Positions 22,901-37,900 of a DNA stretch of 64,000 nucleotides are shown here, in pieces (positions within the stretch are counted from its first letter, which is position 1; each line of letters opens with the position of its first letter). Made by a program: the position numbers and the translations under genes. A model generated the notes under the pieces. That model made no database searches and was not told where the DNA came from. It worked only from the letters and a program-made list of their open reading frames with translations. Origin of the DNA: Athripsodes cinereus (Eukaryota > Arthropoda > Insecta > Trichoptera > Leptoceridae); contig OX388322.1 in the NCBI GenBank assembly GCA_947579605.1, positions 8,928,001 through 8,992,000 of the forward strand, written 5' to 3'.

Positions 22901-25900
22901 TTTATGTGCACAAACTGACAATGGGTAGTCGAGGTTTATAGTTTACTTGTTTTTTTTCTGTGATATTTATCATTTATGGTGAGATGAGTCCATGTATATA
23001 ATGTGAATTCTTATTTATAAAATAGTATTTATAATTAACTGTATATGTATATACAACCATTTGACCTCAATTTGCAAGTTTTTAACTTACTAACCATTTG
23101 TTTTTCTGTTTGACATTTTATATTTATATCAATTCATTCACTGTGTCAGTGTTTAGGTAGTAGAATTCCATATCGAAAAAATAAAACAGGTGTTTTATTC
23201 TACTAAAGATTTAATTTGTGAGAGAGACGTCTTTCGTCTTATGAGGAAATTGTCAATCAAGATTGACAATGTCCTCATAAGACGAAAGACGTCTCTCTCA
23301 CAAATTAAATCTTTAGTAGAATAAAACACCTGTTTTATTTTTTCGATATATCAATTCAGTTTTTAATTTATTTTTTTAAATTAATCTTGACCGAATTTCT
23401 TTTTTGAATTTTTTTAATTAAGTTAAAGTTATTCTATTATTTAATTGTACTCTTTTTTTGTCAAATTAATTGTTTTGTCTTTTTTTAACCCCTAACTTCT
23501 CCTTGGAACATAGTCGGTTATCTTATCCTAGGCGCCTAAGGGGCATATATTGGTAAAACTTACAAAATATAAGACTTTTAATAAGTTTTCACTTATAATT
23601 TGATATTATATTGATTGCATGTTGTATAAATATTCAAATTATCGAATTTAGGATTATGTTTTAATTGACTTTTTGTTCGTAATAACAGCATAAATACATT
23701 CTAGATTCAAAATAAATTATGAACACCTTGAATATACTTTGGATTCTAATTATATTATGGACAATATTTATGATTTTTGGTCAGTTTTTTATATCTTCTT
23801 CTGTAGGTGCCCTGTCAGGTCCCCCGACGTTGGCGATCACTCTGGCATAGGCTTCTCGGTCCCACACTGTCTGGAACAACTACTCTCCATCTCTCATTCC
23901 AGTCCAATCTCGTATATTGCGCAGTTTTCATATAAAGTTTTAAAATATATCTTAATGCTACATAGTTTTTTGGATAAAAAATTTGGTTTAAAGATTCATG
24001 CAATGTTTTATTTCAATTTGTATAAATTCATAGGCACTCGGGCACAGATGTGCACCTTGGAATTTCAAAATGAGGACAAAAATCAATAATTATTTCTGGC
24101 TTTCTTTTTTTTTCTGACAAAGTACCATCATGGTGCATAGACGAAAGTAATACAACTGCTTTTCCTTTTTTTGGTACGTAGACACCAAGGTGAGTTTTTT
24201 TGTGAATCCAAATACCGATGATTACTCTTCTCGGGACCGATTAGCTAAGAAAGTATTTGGAATATACTGTAGTGAGTCCAGAACTTTTCAAGTTCAATGC
24301 CAATTGTTTTGTGGTGAAAAAATTATCACATGTTATATTCCTATTTGTATGATAATATGGTTCACACAATTTTTCAACAACTTTTTCTCCGAGATTCGTT
24401 GCTCGTTCATTGCCCTCTTTACCCAAATATGGAATTCCACCAAGAGGGTAACCATTTTTGGAATCATTAAGCCAAAATATCTTCATCCCATATTTTTCTG
24501 GTTTTGATGGCATATACTGTTTGAATGGACATTTTCCATCATAACCAACCAACTGTTCGTCTACAGTTACATATGTTAAAACCTGGCATATAAGATTTTT
24601 GTTTATCATCTCCCATACATCTCTAATGCATGCCAATTTATCGGTTGCTCGTCTCTGTGATCGAGAGCTTTTGTCATCGAATCTCATAAAACGTAGGATC
24701 ATCAGGAATCTTTTTTTTGACATAGTGGCACGAAAGATTGGAGGTCCGTACCTCAAACTCCACAAACGATGAACACTGACATCTTGAGATTTCAAATGCC
24801 CAGCAGTAAGCAATATTCCAATAAAGGCATTCATTTCAATATTGTCTACAGACTTCCAAGGTGCGTTAAATTTCTTCTCTGTGTATACTCTTTCAGCTTC
24901 CATATTAGTAAACTTAGTTATAATAGATATCACTTCTTCTGAAAATATTAGTTGAAATGATTGCACTGGAATTTCAATTGTCAAACCTGGAGGTAATAAT
25001 ATTTTATTTACTGACCCTCGAATTATGTTGTGAGCCGGTGTCCTTCCAGAGAGTTGAGGAAAAAGATACCAAGTACTTCCGTCTTTAGTAACAGGATGAG
25101 ATTCACTATTATTAGAAGTATTAGCACATTCATCATCGTTGGTTTCATCTTCGCTGACATTGTCACTATGATAAGAAGTAACACTCACGTGGTCAGAATC
25201 TTCATCGGTTTCTCCATCAGAAATATTAAATTCTGTATCAGAACACTCCATTTCAACAAGCTCACAAATTTCATTATCGTTTAAGATTTTATTTGACATG
25301 ATTAAATTGATAAAACACACGTGTGAACTACACAAGTATCAAGTAAATATTAATTGTAACCATGTGCCGATGTGGCGCCATGGGGAATGTGACTGACTTT
25401 TGTAATTGATATTTAATTACTTATGACTCTCATTATTTTTTACGATGTTTTATATGAAATCTGAATATAAGTATGTAACTGGAGGAGTACTAAAAAGAAG
25501 AATAAAATATACTTACAATAAAGTGTCGAAATTGAGTTTTAATTACGCAATGTGCCTATAAGGCGTCAAGGATAAATTAACGGTTAAAAAAAAAGAAATA
25601 CTTTTTGCATGCATGCATTGTATGTTTACTAAATTTTTTACATGTAAAAGGCTTTGACCGTGAATATCTGAATAAATAAATAAAAAAAAATTCTTCCAGT
25701 ATCTTAATACTAGATTAGATTATAGTTTAAGATCCAGTCGAAAATAATCCCCCAGATGAGAGTTCTAGTATGATAATGTATACACTCGTTATTATGGTAA
25801 GAGAAATAAAAGAGAATACAAATAAAAATAATACACAAGTATAATATAATATACGTAGAAGGTAGGCACCACAATACCACACTTTGCCACCTACACAAAC

Positions 25901-28900
25901 AATAAAGCTCGTGTAATATAAGAAACGTATTATGGCTTCAGTTACGCCACAAATATTAGTTTTTGAAATATGTTTGTATAATAATAATAACATAATGCAG
26001 TGTTTCACCATTTCAATGTTTCACAGTAATTTCACAATTCTTATTGTCATGACATAATAATATGGTCTACCAATTAAGAAATATTTTAACATAAATTAAT
26101 AGAATCAACCATTTTTAAATGCACTTAATTATTTTTATTTTCAGTTCAAATGATTTGTTTTCTAAAGGGGCGTTCACATTTGTTCACTTTCAGTGATCAC
26201 TCTGGATGATCCTCCAAAGTGAAAAGGTGTGAACGGACGTTTCATCAATAGTGATCACTAGCGATGACGGAAGAAAGAGATTACCACTCGTCATAATTTT
26301 AATGAAAGGTCATTTCACTGAAACGACCATAAACAAATTTTATCCTATTATTTGTTTTATTCTCTATGAATTTGTACTGAAAGAGAGAATCGTGTACAAA
26401 ATTATCATGCGGTCGAGAACTATATTAATTTGTTTTAATTTTTTTAATTATTTTTTTACGAAAAAACGTCAAATTATATACAATATGACTGAGAGTGTTG
26501 ACATAGTAGTGAAAGCATAGGATGAACAAGTGTGAACAGACGAGTTCACGTTCGATGAACAGGTTTGACCCTGACACTCTGGATGATCATCCAAAGTGAA
26601 GCAATGTGAATGCTACTTAAGTTAAATAAAGCGAAAACATTTCACAACATACAAAGTTGCTTTATCTGCCTAAGGTGAGATTAATATAGTAGAGGATTTC
26701 AATAATATTTATGTTTACATTTACAGACAAACATTCATGATATTTGATAAATATTTAAGATGTTTGGGATGCGGATGATACTTTGAATAGATAAACTCTT
26801 ATTTCGATTCAATCCCTTCTACCAAAAAAGGATTTAAAACTTAGCGAATTTTGAAACTAAAACCTTACCATTTATGCTGATCAAAGGAAAAATATTACAC
26901 TTTAGGAATGATTCCACATTATCTGTAATACCTTTCTTATATTTGTTAGCAAATAAGGCCAAATCGGAAACTGTGAGCAGAATAAACCGGGCAAGGATTG
27001 CCTTTAACAAAAAATCTAAGATATTGGAATCCCCAAATATTGATTTAAGCGTAAGGAAGAACCTTACTAAAGCCTTTGTATGGAGCATTCTGCTTTATGG
27101 TTGTGAGACGTGGACCATCAGCAAGAGTGAAAGCTGGCGGTTGGCGGCCTTTGAGATGTGGTGCTACAGACGCATGCTGAAGATCCATTGGTCGGAACAC
27201 GTCGAAAACGAAGAAGTATTAACCAGGGTAGGCAAAAAAAGGCAACTTCTTAAGAGAATCAGCCAACAACGAGCTAACTGGATTGGCCACAACATCAGTC
27301 ACCACGGACTACTCATCACCATCGCGGAGGGTAAGACCGAGGGGAAAAATGGCAGAGGCCGACCAAGAGATGCGTATATGGACCAACTGAAGAGGGACAT
27401 GAATTGTGGCTCATACGTAGAGCTGAAAAGACTGGCTGAGAATAGGGAGGAATGGAGAAGAAAATCCAAACTCGTTGCAGACCAATCCAATGGATTGTTA
27501 CTCATTATATATAAATAAGGCACATTTTTTCACGTCCAAGTATGCTTCATAGATGTAAGTTTGCATAGAGTATTCTATTTTTCTATTTCTTATCTAATTT
27601 AAGACTATTTTTTTTTAAATTTTGATTAGGTATATCTTTATTAAACTAATTCTGTACAATATTTTGAATAAGTTTGAGCAAATAATTTCTTCCCCTGATT
27701 CAGAGGCACTGGTCTCAAACTGTCGAGATTCGATGTAGATAAATATATAGATCTGATATTGAATCTATACAATATTCAATAAAGTAGATATAGATTTAGT
27801 TGGAAGACATCGCATTTCAGCAATAAACTCGCCCTCTGTACATTGAATTGTATAACTGATATTTTCTATTATAAATGTTTTAATTTGTATTATTGCTAAC
27901 AATGTACGGTGAAAAATAAAATAAATAAATCAATAGATACTGTAATTTCATAGGAATTTTGATTTTTCATAATAATATCAAACTGTTGAGAATATTATTC
28001 TTCAACGTAATATATAGCCAATATTAACAGTGCCTGAAGCAGAAATCTTGTAGATATTTTAATTAACTAAAACACTCCAAAATTTAATATAAATTTTAAA
28101 ATAAACTAATAGTAGATAATATTTCATAAATATAAAAAATAAATTCCTATTTTACATAAAGCAAAATTTAAAGCTTGTATTTGAAATTCTTCTAAACAAA
28201 ATGTTCATAATTTACATATAATTGGTAAATATGGAGCTCGAGTATACCACGGTGTCATTCTTTGGCTATCTTGAAGAGAGAATCACAAACGTCTAAGTTT
28301 ATATTAGTTTGAAACAAATATATTCTGAACCATTTCACCGACTTTCGATAAATTAGATTTCAGAAACATATAAAAAAAATTGCCAGTAAATTTGTTTATC
28401 CATCACCCATCCTCCCTATTGAGAACCTTTTTAAAGTTGTAAAGATTTCAAACATTGTGAAATAAAATATTTACCTATGTAATACCTTATTCCATGAATG
28501 TGTGTGTATACCAATGTTGCTTATTTATTTTATTTACAAAGCGTTAAATAGGTATGTCATGCTTAGAGGTAGCTCGACTGGTATAAAATCTATGCCCTAT
28601 TTTTTATGACACGTAGATGTATATTCATTACTTACCTATATAAATTACTTGCGCATAACGATCTCGCGTTAGCGGTAGTTTTTTTGACTATAGTCCCTTC
28701 GCGCGTCGTATGATTAAGATTGACGTCGTATGATTGATATCGTATTAAGATTATTTCAAAATTAATCCTGCCGTTTGAGCACCGTGCTTCCTACTGGAGT
28801 TTTGAAGGGCAAATCATGATGATATATTTAAGATATTTCTTTTTTTGTTTCAGCTGGCGCAACTTCTACCAATGGAGGAAAATTTCTTGCTGCTTTTCCG

Positions 28901-31900
28901 CTTTGATAATCCACTTGAGTCCAGCGTAGAATTCATGAAGGTAAAATAAAATATTAAAGAGTCCTAAATGTGTTTTAGTAATTAATATGGAAAAATTATT
29001 TAAATTATTTAAATTCTCAACAACCAACAAAGAATTCACTACAAAACTAAAAAAATTAGCATAGCCAATAAACCTAATCTTCAAACTTAAAAAAAAAAAC
29101 AAAATGTATGACAAAATTAATAATGAAGCACCTTGTATTATTAATATCTAACTCTCAACATTTTCAACTTCATATAACCTCAATTACTTACCGTTTACTT
29201 CACGCAAATTAACACAAATCTCCTTAAAATCAAATGAAATTTGTAACATTATTAATATTACTACCTAATCACATTATTATCTCTACAAAGAGAACTTTAT
29301 ATAATATTATTCAAGCTTTAAATCAGTTCCATCTCCTTTAACATTAAGTATAATATATTGATACTGAATATAAGAACACACGTAGATACGTGCTTAACGT
29401 AATATTAGATATACATAGGTAGTATATTTAGTATAACGTAAGTAGATAATATATTTCGCGGCATAGATCTCACGTTACATACTATATGCGCTAATATATG
29501 GGTGGTATGTAATGTAATGTCTACAACTGTTCGAACTTTTATTTGCAGTATTTGGTCTTTTACGAAAATAATTGTGAGTAATGGATTTTGTTTTTTTTCT
29601 AATTACAATGATTCAACTGCCTAACAGTTGTATAGAAGTTATAGGGAAATCACCTCATTTTTTTAGTTCCGAATCTTTGAACTCACTGCATTTAGCATAC
29701 TTACTTCATCGCTATAATGTAATGTATAGAGACAAATAGCTCAACTGGAAATGTTAAATGTATTATAGACAAAGTTTTATAACAAACGTCTGTCAACAAA
29801 CGTCTGTTGCAGTAGAACAAAACGTTTACAACACAGAATGGGAGTCCAATATTGGGCACCTACACTACTCCTTTTTCAAAGAAGAACAAAATCCAATTTC
29901 TTTCAGTGGGTAAATACGTTAGCACTATTAAGGTTTGTGATATTTCACCCGTATGAATCGGGACTTTTAGTAGATATAATCTCGTCTAATATATCACAAG
30001 ATACATATACATAGTACTGGTATATCAGATACTATAGGTAATAATATATTTCCTACGTTAGTATTACAAACGATGCCAACTTGAGATTTTCAGTGGCAAA
30101 TACAATGCTCAAACAAGAAGGCGTGTTCCTATTCTTACTTGTCTCATTATACTGTACAGTAAATATTAGTGATAAAATGGATAATAGCATAACTTAAAAT
30201 AATAATATCTGTCTGGATATCCGAAAAGATCTAAACTGAATAATCGGACATTGATTGTTTAGTTATTAGAGTCTTCGTATAATTGTTGTAATTATCTCGA
30301 GCTTTCGGCGAGCGAGCTTAAGATTCCTGAAGACCCTCGAAAGCTCGAGAGAATAGCAACAACTAGACGGAGATCCTTATAACCAGCTAACACGATAAGG
30401 ACCATGAAAATCTTAAGAAAAATTTATAATCTGTTATTATTTTTATTTTATTTTATTTTATTTATACAATATACGGCGTGAGCCTTTTACATGTTAGCAA
30501 AAAAAGTGTACCTAAGGAACAACAACAACAACAAAAAAAGCTAACTAATCACAGTATATACAAAACAATACACCACAAGACAAGATTAACAACAAGATAA
30601 TGTAAAAACAATAACAAAAAATTGTATATGAATAAGGTCAATATGAATAATTAATGTTGGTATGTCAATATAAGTAAGTCAATACAAACAAGTACATAAG
30701 CATATAAAAAATATGTCAAGAAATAAAATTAATTATCAATAATGATAATTTAAATGTTATTAGATAAAGTAAACAAAACAATGAATATTTACAAATCCAA
30801 GATTAAATTATCTTGGATAAGTATAATAGTAATAATCTTAATCCATCAGTTGTATCGTGCCAGATGTGCAGGCCATATGCATAGATGAGGATTATTCTCT
30901 AATACTGAGTATGAGTGCGGCTCACAGTGCCAGGCAATGAACTATAGGGTGGAATTTCCAATGTATGTCTTTAAGTTTGGAGAGGGGAGGGGGGTTACCT
31001 ACATGAAGTGACTACCAATATGCAGCTCGCTGGTTGAGAAATTTACCGCTGAATTCATTGAGCCAGAATGCCAAATGCATTGAGAGAATAGATTAATTTG
31101 CGTCGGTTTTACTAACTTTCGGAATATAATGATTATCTGATATTTACTGCGTCGGTGTTTAGGTATTAGAATTTCTATGTTTTAATTTAACATAATAGAA
31201 GAAAACATTTATTTTTTAATTTAGACTATCTAATAACTAACTAACTAACCGGGTTAGTTGGAAGACATCGCATTTTAGCGATAAACTCGACCTCTGTACA
31301 TTGAATTGTATAAATGATATTTTCTATGTTAATTTGTATTATTGTAAACAATGTACAGTGAAGAATAAAATAAATAAATAATAACCGAACGGTTATCCGG
31401 TACCCGTTCGGATTATAAAACAATGCCGAATAGGCCGCAATCGGACAGTTATCGGATAATTTATCCTATATAAATATATACTACACTTGTACAATGCAGA
31501 AAAGCTTGTACAAACTCGAGGGGAAACTGGAGGAAGAATATGCGACAAATTGGATGAAATTAGTTTCAAAACTAATAATATCATGTTGTGCATATATTAC
31601 ATTATCATTATAATGACAATATGAATATCATAAGGGACTTATATGTTTCTTGTTAAACTTTTATCTGATATGAGATGTCTTTTGAATATGACAATAAGAA
31701 AATGCCATCGATGTTGAGATGAGTTTTTACCACATATTAGATGTTGAATAATTAAGTATTACACCGTATATGTATGCATGGCTTTCTCACTTGTGGGATA
31801 TACATTGATGGTAGAGTAGGACTGGTGGTAGTAATTTATTGTTTTTGCGACATCTTACTTTTATTTTTGTTTCAGATTTGGCGTGAATATGACACTGATG

Positions 31901-34900
31901 GCAGTGGATATATAGAAGCTGATGAACTCAAGGTAAACGATTAGTGAAACTAATTTTTTAGACATACGATTAAGATTTTAGTGACGCAAGACCGAATGTT
32001 CTAGATAAAATACGATTTATCAAATTTTAATAGTTTCAAAATGTTGAGCGGTTTAAAAATGTAGTAATGTGCATGGATAGTAAGATAGGTAGCCCAGTTG
32101 GAAGGCGTTGGCAAACGACGATTTAAATTCCTTGCTCATGAAAAGGCCTATATTTAGTAGCATATGGATACGGGCTGGAAAAGAAGAAGGCCCATTAAAC
32201 AAATTCACATAAATGTATGAATCTGAGTAAGGGTACAATATAACGTGGGAGTACAAGAATTACAAGACTTGATCACAGAGTTCATGCGATAAGATGTTTT
32301 GTAATTAGTCATGAAAATATAAAATACAGACGTATTTAAAGTGAGTACAAGGATCGCTTTGCATATTTTTTTATTTATTTGATAAAATCTCAGTGAATGA
32401 AAATGCAAAATCTTTAAGCTACTCTAATCTGAATGGATTTTTTCTGTCGAAGATTACAAAATATTATATTTTTTCTTTCTCGTTGAATATAAATAATTTA
32501 GCTATGTTGGATGTAATGACAAGTCAAATTGAAGGGTAGGTGCTTTATATTATAAAAGGTAGATACATAGACGAAGCGGGGGATAAAAGATTTTATGAAG
32601 ACGTTTCTGCTAAGCGGGGGCCTCGACAAGGGAAATATTTCAATTCATCACAGCACATTTATCATTCCCAAGATTCCACTCACTCTTCTTTATAAAACCC
32701 AAACATTAAGAAAAATCTTTTATCTCTGTGGACAGTAACTTTTCTTGGAATTTTTTTCTATTTTTTATTATATTAAGAGAATTTTAAAGCAAATTTAACT
32801 TTAAAATATTCAGCTTGGTTTTCCTCCAGGGTATCTTTATTAAATTACTATATTTGACGTATTTTCAATACCACGTCACAAATAGCAATATAATACAATG
32901 ACAAACTTTTACCTGATATAATCTGTTTTTTTTTTAACCAAAAAGAGATGTTTAACACCAATTGCAACAACATTTGTTAATCTGGGAATCCTCGATTATT
33001 ATTAATTCACTCATACCATCACGGCATTTCCTTAAATGGTAAAAGTTAATACATTCGATATTTTTAATTTCTCTTATGTTGAAGACTCCTTCTCTTCTTT
33101 TCTTCTGCTTCAGTAACGACTTTGTCCTGTGGTTCTCGGAGCCTGCTCCTGGGAGGTGGATGCCCATATCCTTCCATCGTTTAGGTGGTCTTCCTGGGGT
33201 CTGTTTCCTGTCATGCGTTCGTCTGCTGCTATTCTCATTACTTTATCCGAGCTCTCCCTCCCCACATGATCTCTCCAGAAGCGTCTTCTTATTCTACTCA
33301 TCCTGCCTCCTACTTTTCCTAACGCCGAGAGAATAGATATATATTACAATTATATAACTCAACTAAAGTCATTATTACTTGTTCAAAATATTTCTGTTTT
33401 AAATCAATAGACATTTAGAATAAATTTTTGATAAATTACATCCGAAAGAGCTGGGTGTAATATCTCGTGATATTTCATTTCATAATTTCAGAAACATTAT
33501 ATTTCGTATCTTAATACCTAATACCACATTACAAAATACTTTCATCAGAAATGGTGTGGGAGTGAAATCTTAAGCTGTATATCATTATTTCTAAATTACA
33601 TTTTAATAACATTTTTACTTAATGCGTGCTGATAAGACATAAATAAAAATCCATTTTTTATATCAAGGAGCTAAATGATCTATCCATTTGTAGGCATCCT
33701 TTCATTTGTCAATCCATAGGTATTTACTACTCCATGGATTCTATTCCACTACGTCTTTTATGTAATTACATAGTTTTTAGATGAATGAACGATTTCAATG
33801 AATAATTACTAAATAAGGAAGAGCTTTAAAATAATCACATAATCTCTGTTTCGTCATTCCAACAGTATTTTCATTTGAGTTTGCTTTATTTAACAGTATA
33901 AGCACGAAATAGAAAATAACTAGATTTTATTCGAAAATAAGTATTTATGAATCCAATCTTATAAATGTATTACTTAATTCACAGAATTTCCTGAGGGACC
34001 TTCTGAAGGAAGCCAAGAAAATAAATGACGTGTCTGAAGACAAACTGATTGAATACACCGACACTATGGTAAGATAATCTAATTGCATACATATTACTAT
34101 AACGAATGAAAACATATTCAAAACTCCCATACTATTATAGTACAGTTATAGTTAGATTTTACAAAAATTTTCTTTCATGAAAACCGTTTCCTAATAATTA
34201 CGAACACAAGAAAAAAAATCAGCCAATTCGGTTCAGCCGTTTTCAAGTTATGGGGGAACATACATGGTCAATTCATTTTTATTTATATAGATCAAAGTGA
34301 ACTTCCACGAAAATCTATCGGTTAAAAAGTTGTTCTCTATTAATACTAGTTTAAATAATTTTACGCAGAAAAATTTACAACTTAAAATATTTCGGAGCCG
34401 TCATGTATGTGAACGGTTTTTCAATTTCCTTTCTTGATATTTTTAAATAAACAGGAAGTTTGATCTCAGCTCTCTATTATAAAAATCCTACTTTCTTTGT
34501 TCGCATTTCGAATCTTCTTGTTGCTCTGTAATATTTGAAAAATAATTTCACACAAGTATCCTCAAAAGTTCGGTTTATAATAAACCTTGTGTTAGACCAA
34601 TTCCATAAAAAATCTTGTATGCTAGTATTAATAAAAGCATTCTTTGTGAAATGAGTAGATACCTTTCGGGAATTTCAATATTGTGGATATCGCATTCTCC
34701 AATGGATTTTTTTCATTATTCATTACACAACAGTTATTTACATTATATAAATTCTTTGACCACTATGTAAAAGACCTAAAATGATAACAGATTCAGTGAT
34801 TTATGAAAAATCTTTCAAAGTGATCCATCAAAAATTTAATAAAAAACCTAAGATATAATAAACATAACATTAGATTTTAAGTTGGTGGATTTTTTTGTAG

Positions 34901-37900
34901 AAGAGTAATATAATTTTTGTGTCATGTAAATGAACGAAAATTTTATTATTTTTACAGACGAAGGTTGGTTATTATTTATAACAACATGTTGGTAGAATAT
35001 TGGATTTTATGTAAAAAGAGATCCTTGCAAAAGTTACCTACTCCTGACAAAATCGAGATGATACTATCTTAATCATACGACGTGCGAGGGACTATAGTCA
35101 AAAATACCGCGCTAACGCGAGAATGGTATTTTTGTATTTTTGACTATAGTCACTTTGCGTGTTGTAGATTATGTCAAGAGTAACCTTGCAGTTTCGATTT
35201 TTACCCTGCTGACCTATTGCACTTTCACAACACAAGCAAATTGCTTACCTTGAGGGTGTTTAGGAATGTATTTGAGTTTATAACAAGATTCTATATTTAA
35301 TGATGTCCAGGTTTTCGTTAGTGAAAAATGCTTAAGAAATATAATGACATCCCAATAAAATATATAGCAACAACATTTTTTATCTATATAGACAATTTAT
35401 TTATATCTATGGGTAGACATCATAATACTTTCATTAAATATTAAAAATCCCGTGGAGCACCCGGTAAAGAATTGGTCTCCCACTCTTCTCCATAAATTTT
35501 CGAGTGTCCTGTAAAAGGCAGGTGTTCGAAAAAATAAAGACATTTTACATCTTAAATTCGGCGATGAGGTTTGCCACCCATCCTGAATGTCTTGATTTTA
35601 TATTGGCACGGAGAAGACAGCTTGCATGTTTTATACGCAGCTGGTCTGCTGGCTACCCCACTTGTGGGATATGCCGTGATGGTATAGTAGTAGTAGTAGA
35701 AATATTAAAAAAAAATGTTTTATACGAATGAAGGTAACTCACAATGATACTGAAAATAGTACCAATATTCAGAGTCTCACACAAAGGATATACAATTCTT
35801 TATTTTCTAGAGATATCTTTTCAATGACACAAAATAGAAACTTCATACGTTTTTAAAAGAATTGAAACATACGTTTTTCCACAAAGATCATATTTTGAAT
35901 CTAATCTGTGCTCTGTGATCGCTCTTTTGTCCTTCGTATTTTTTTGTAGCCTTCTAAAGACAATATTGAAAAAAACATAATATGCTATCGCTCCTAGGAA
36001 ATCTAAATGTGTTATCCTTGTTCCTGATAAAAACCTTGATAAACCTACTGAAAACTATAGCTCGTGTCAAGTACATATAGTACAGATCCTTCGAATGGGC
36101 AAATGGTTAATATACGGGGTCATGTATAAGATTTTTTAAAGCAAGATATTCTTTGTGAAAATATATGAAGACAATTTTAATCTTTATTTTAGATAATAGG
36201 TATATCATGTTTAATAACTGACAAAGGGTCATTTCAATATATTTTCTTAAATTCGATATTTAAGCAATATTTTAAAGTTTTTTATTTACTGACTTCTGAA
36301 AAATAAACCTTTGTATATTTGCTGATTTTAATTTTTGTAATCACTATTTTTGTGATTTTTCAAATGGAAGTATGCATGTTTAAATGATTAATACTGAATG
36401 AATTTAAAAACTTAAACTTTTTTATACACACTTATATTTTTATATCTGTAGATAATATTGTTTCGTCTCTTAATGAGACATTGTCAATACTTTAAAACAT
36501 TCTTAAGAGACGAAACAATATTGTCAACAAAAATAAAAATATAAGTGTGTATAAAAAAGTTTAAGTTTTCTAAATTCATTTAATATGCATACACAAAAAG
36601 TGACGGATTACATTGAAAATATGATTAATACTGTTTCTAAAATAATTCCAGAAACATCTCTGCAGTTGAACAATGCTACTGTTCAAATCGATAAATTTAC
36701 TGCATTTTAATTTTAATTATTTCAATTCAAGAATATTTTGTGATTATTTTTAAATAAATATTTTTTAACATTATATTAAAGCTATTTGAGTACAAAATAT
36801 TAATTTTATGTAATCAAGATAACATTTGTTTCAATTGTTCAATAAAAATATTTCACGAATAAAATATAACGTGATGCGAAGAAAGAATAAATTGTAAAAA
36901 GATATTTTGGTATATGAAGAGATTTGAACAAAGCACTTAGCAAAACAAAACAAATAGACGTGATGAATGATGTCGAAAGAGTCCTCGTAGTGAACAGCCT
37001 CTTAAAAAAGCTTCAAAGGATGAAAAATCCCTTTTGTTTTAATATTTAAAGTTGATTTGAAAATGGTACAAAGAGATCTAGAAGCCACAAGATTACAGGT
37101 TTTTTTGAACTTGTGTTTTTTTTTCAGCTCCAAGTTTTCGATGCCAACAAAGATGGGCGCCTTCAACTTTCAGAGATGGCCAAGTAAGTAATTATATTAA
37201 TAAAATGTAGTTTTATTCACCCTGTTTTTTTGCTATACGGGTTGCTATTTTTTGTCAACAGTCTAACGGGATGTTTCAGATTTTCTATCTCAGATTTTAT
37301 TTATCACTCAAGCTTCATGAATAATCAATGGATGCTGTGCCTCATTAAAAAAGTATTAGATATACGAGTACCTACCAAATACATTTTTTAGTTCATCATC
37401 CGTAGAAAAGACGATATTATGATGACTCTCCTGTAATATTTATTTTATAAAGATTGAATAAATTCATGTTTTCCGTATTTTCCGTGTTAGAAAAATTCGA
37501 ATTTTAAAATTTAGCCATTTCATTACTCATTCATACATAAAATATTCAATTCATATGGAAATAATACGATGCATGTAAAGACTGGTCTTCTAGTATTGAT
37601 ATTGATCAATCTAATAATGCCTATTCATTAAATTCCTAATTATGTAATTAATGTATTTTTTAGTGTTAGTGTTATTAATCTATAGATTTTTAATGTATTT
37701 ACGATACCAAACTTAAGAAATATAATTGAAATTTTATCCATCTCAAAAAATCACCGTTTTAAACTACGATTTGTAATTTTGTTTCACTTAAACCTCCATA
37801 CATTCGCATATTTCATTTTCATCACAGCAGAGTTCAAATACAAAATAATTTATATTGTTTAATTATTAGCTGTTAGCGCGTTGCAATTAAATCGCCTACC

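Larger units (their letters stand above)
10990..28853 (+). other. Large intron of Cbp53E (17.9 kb)
   Basis: Besides the listed elements, these stretches look empty: 11640-12500 (apart from a possible LINE tail near 11740-11900), 14220-14940, 15070-16300, 16450-16885, 17070-17770, 18740-19310, 19970-20700, 21130-23120 (with a GC-richer scrap at 22090-22190), 23360-23800, 25340-25630, 25700-26160 and 27940-28650. Confidence 0.6.

Noticed and set aside
24190..24507. 105-codon + frame
   Set aside because: Antisense shadow of the piggyBac transposase coded on the minus strand.
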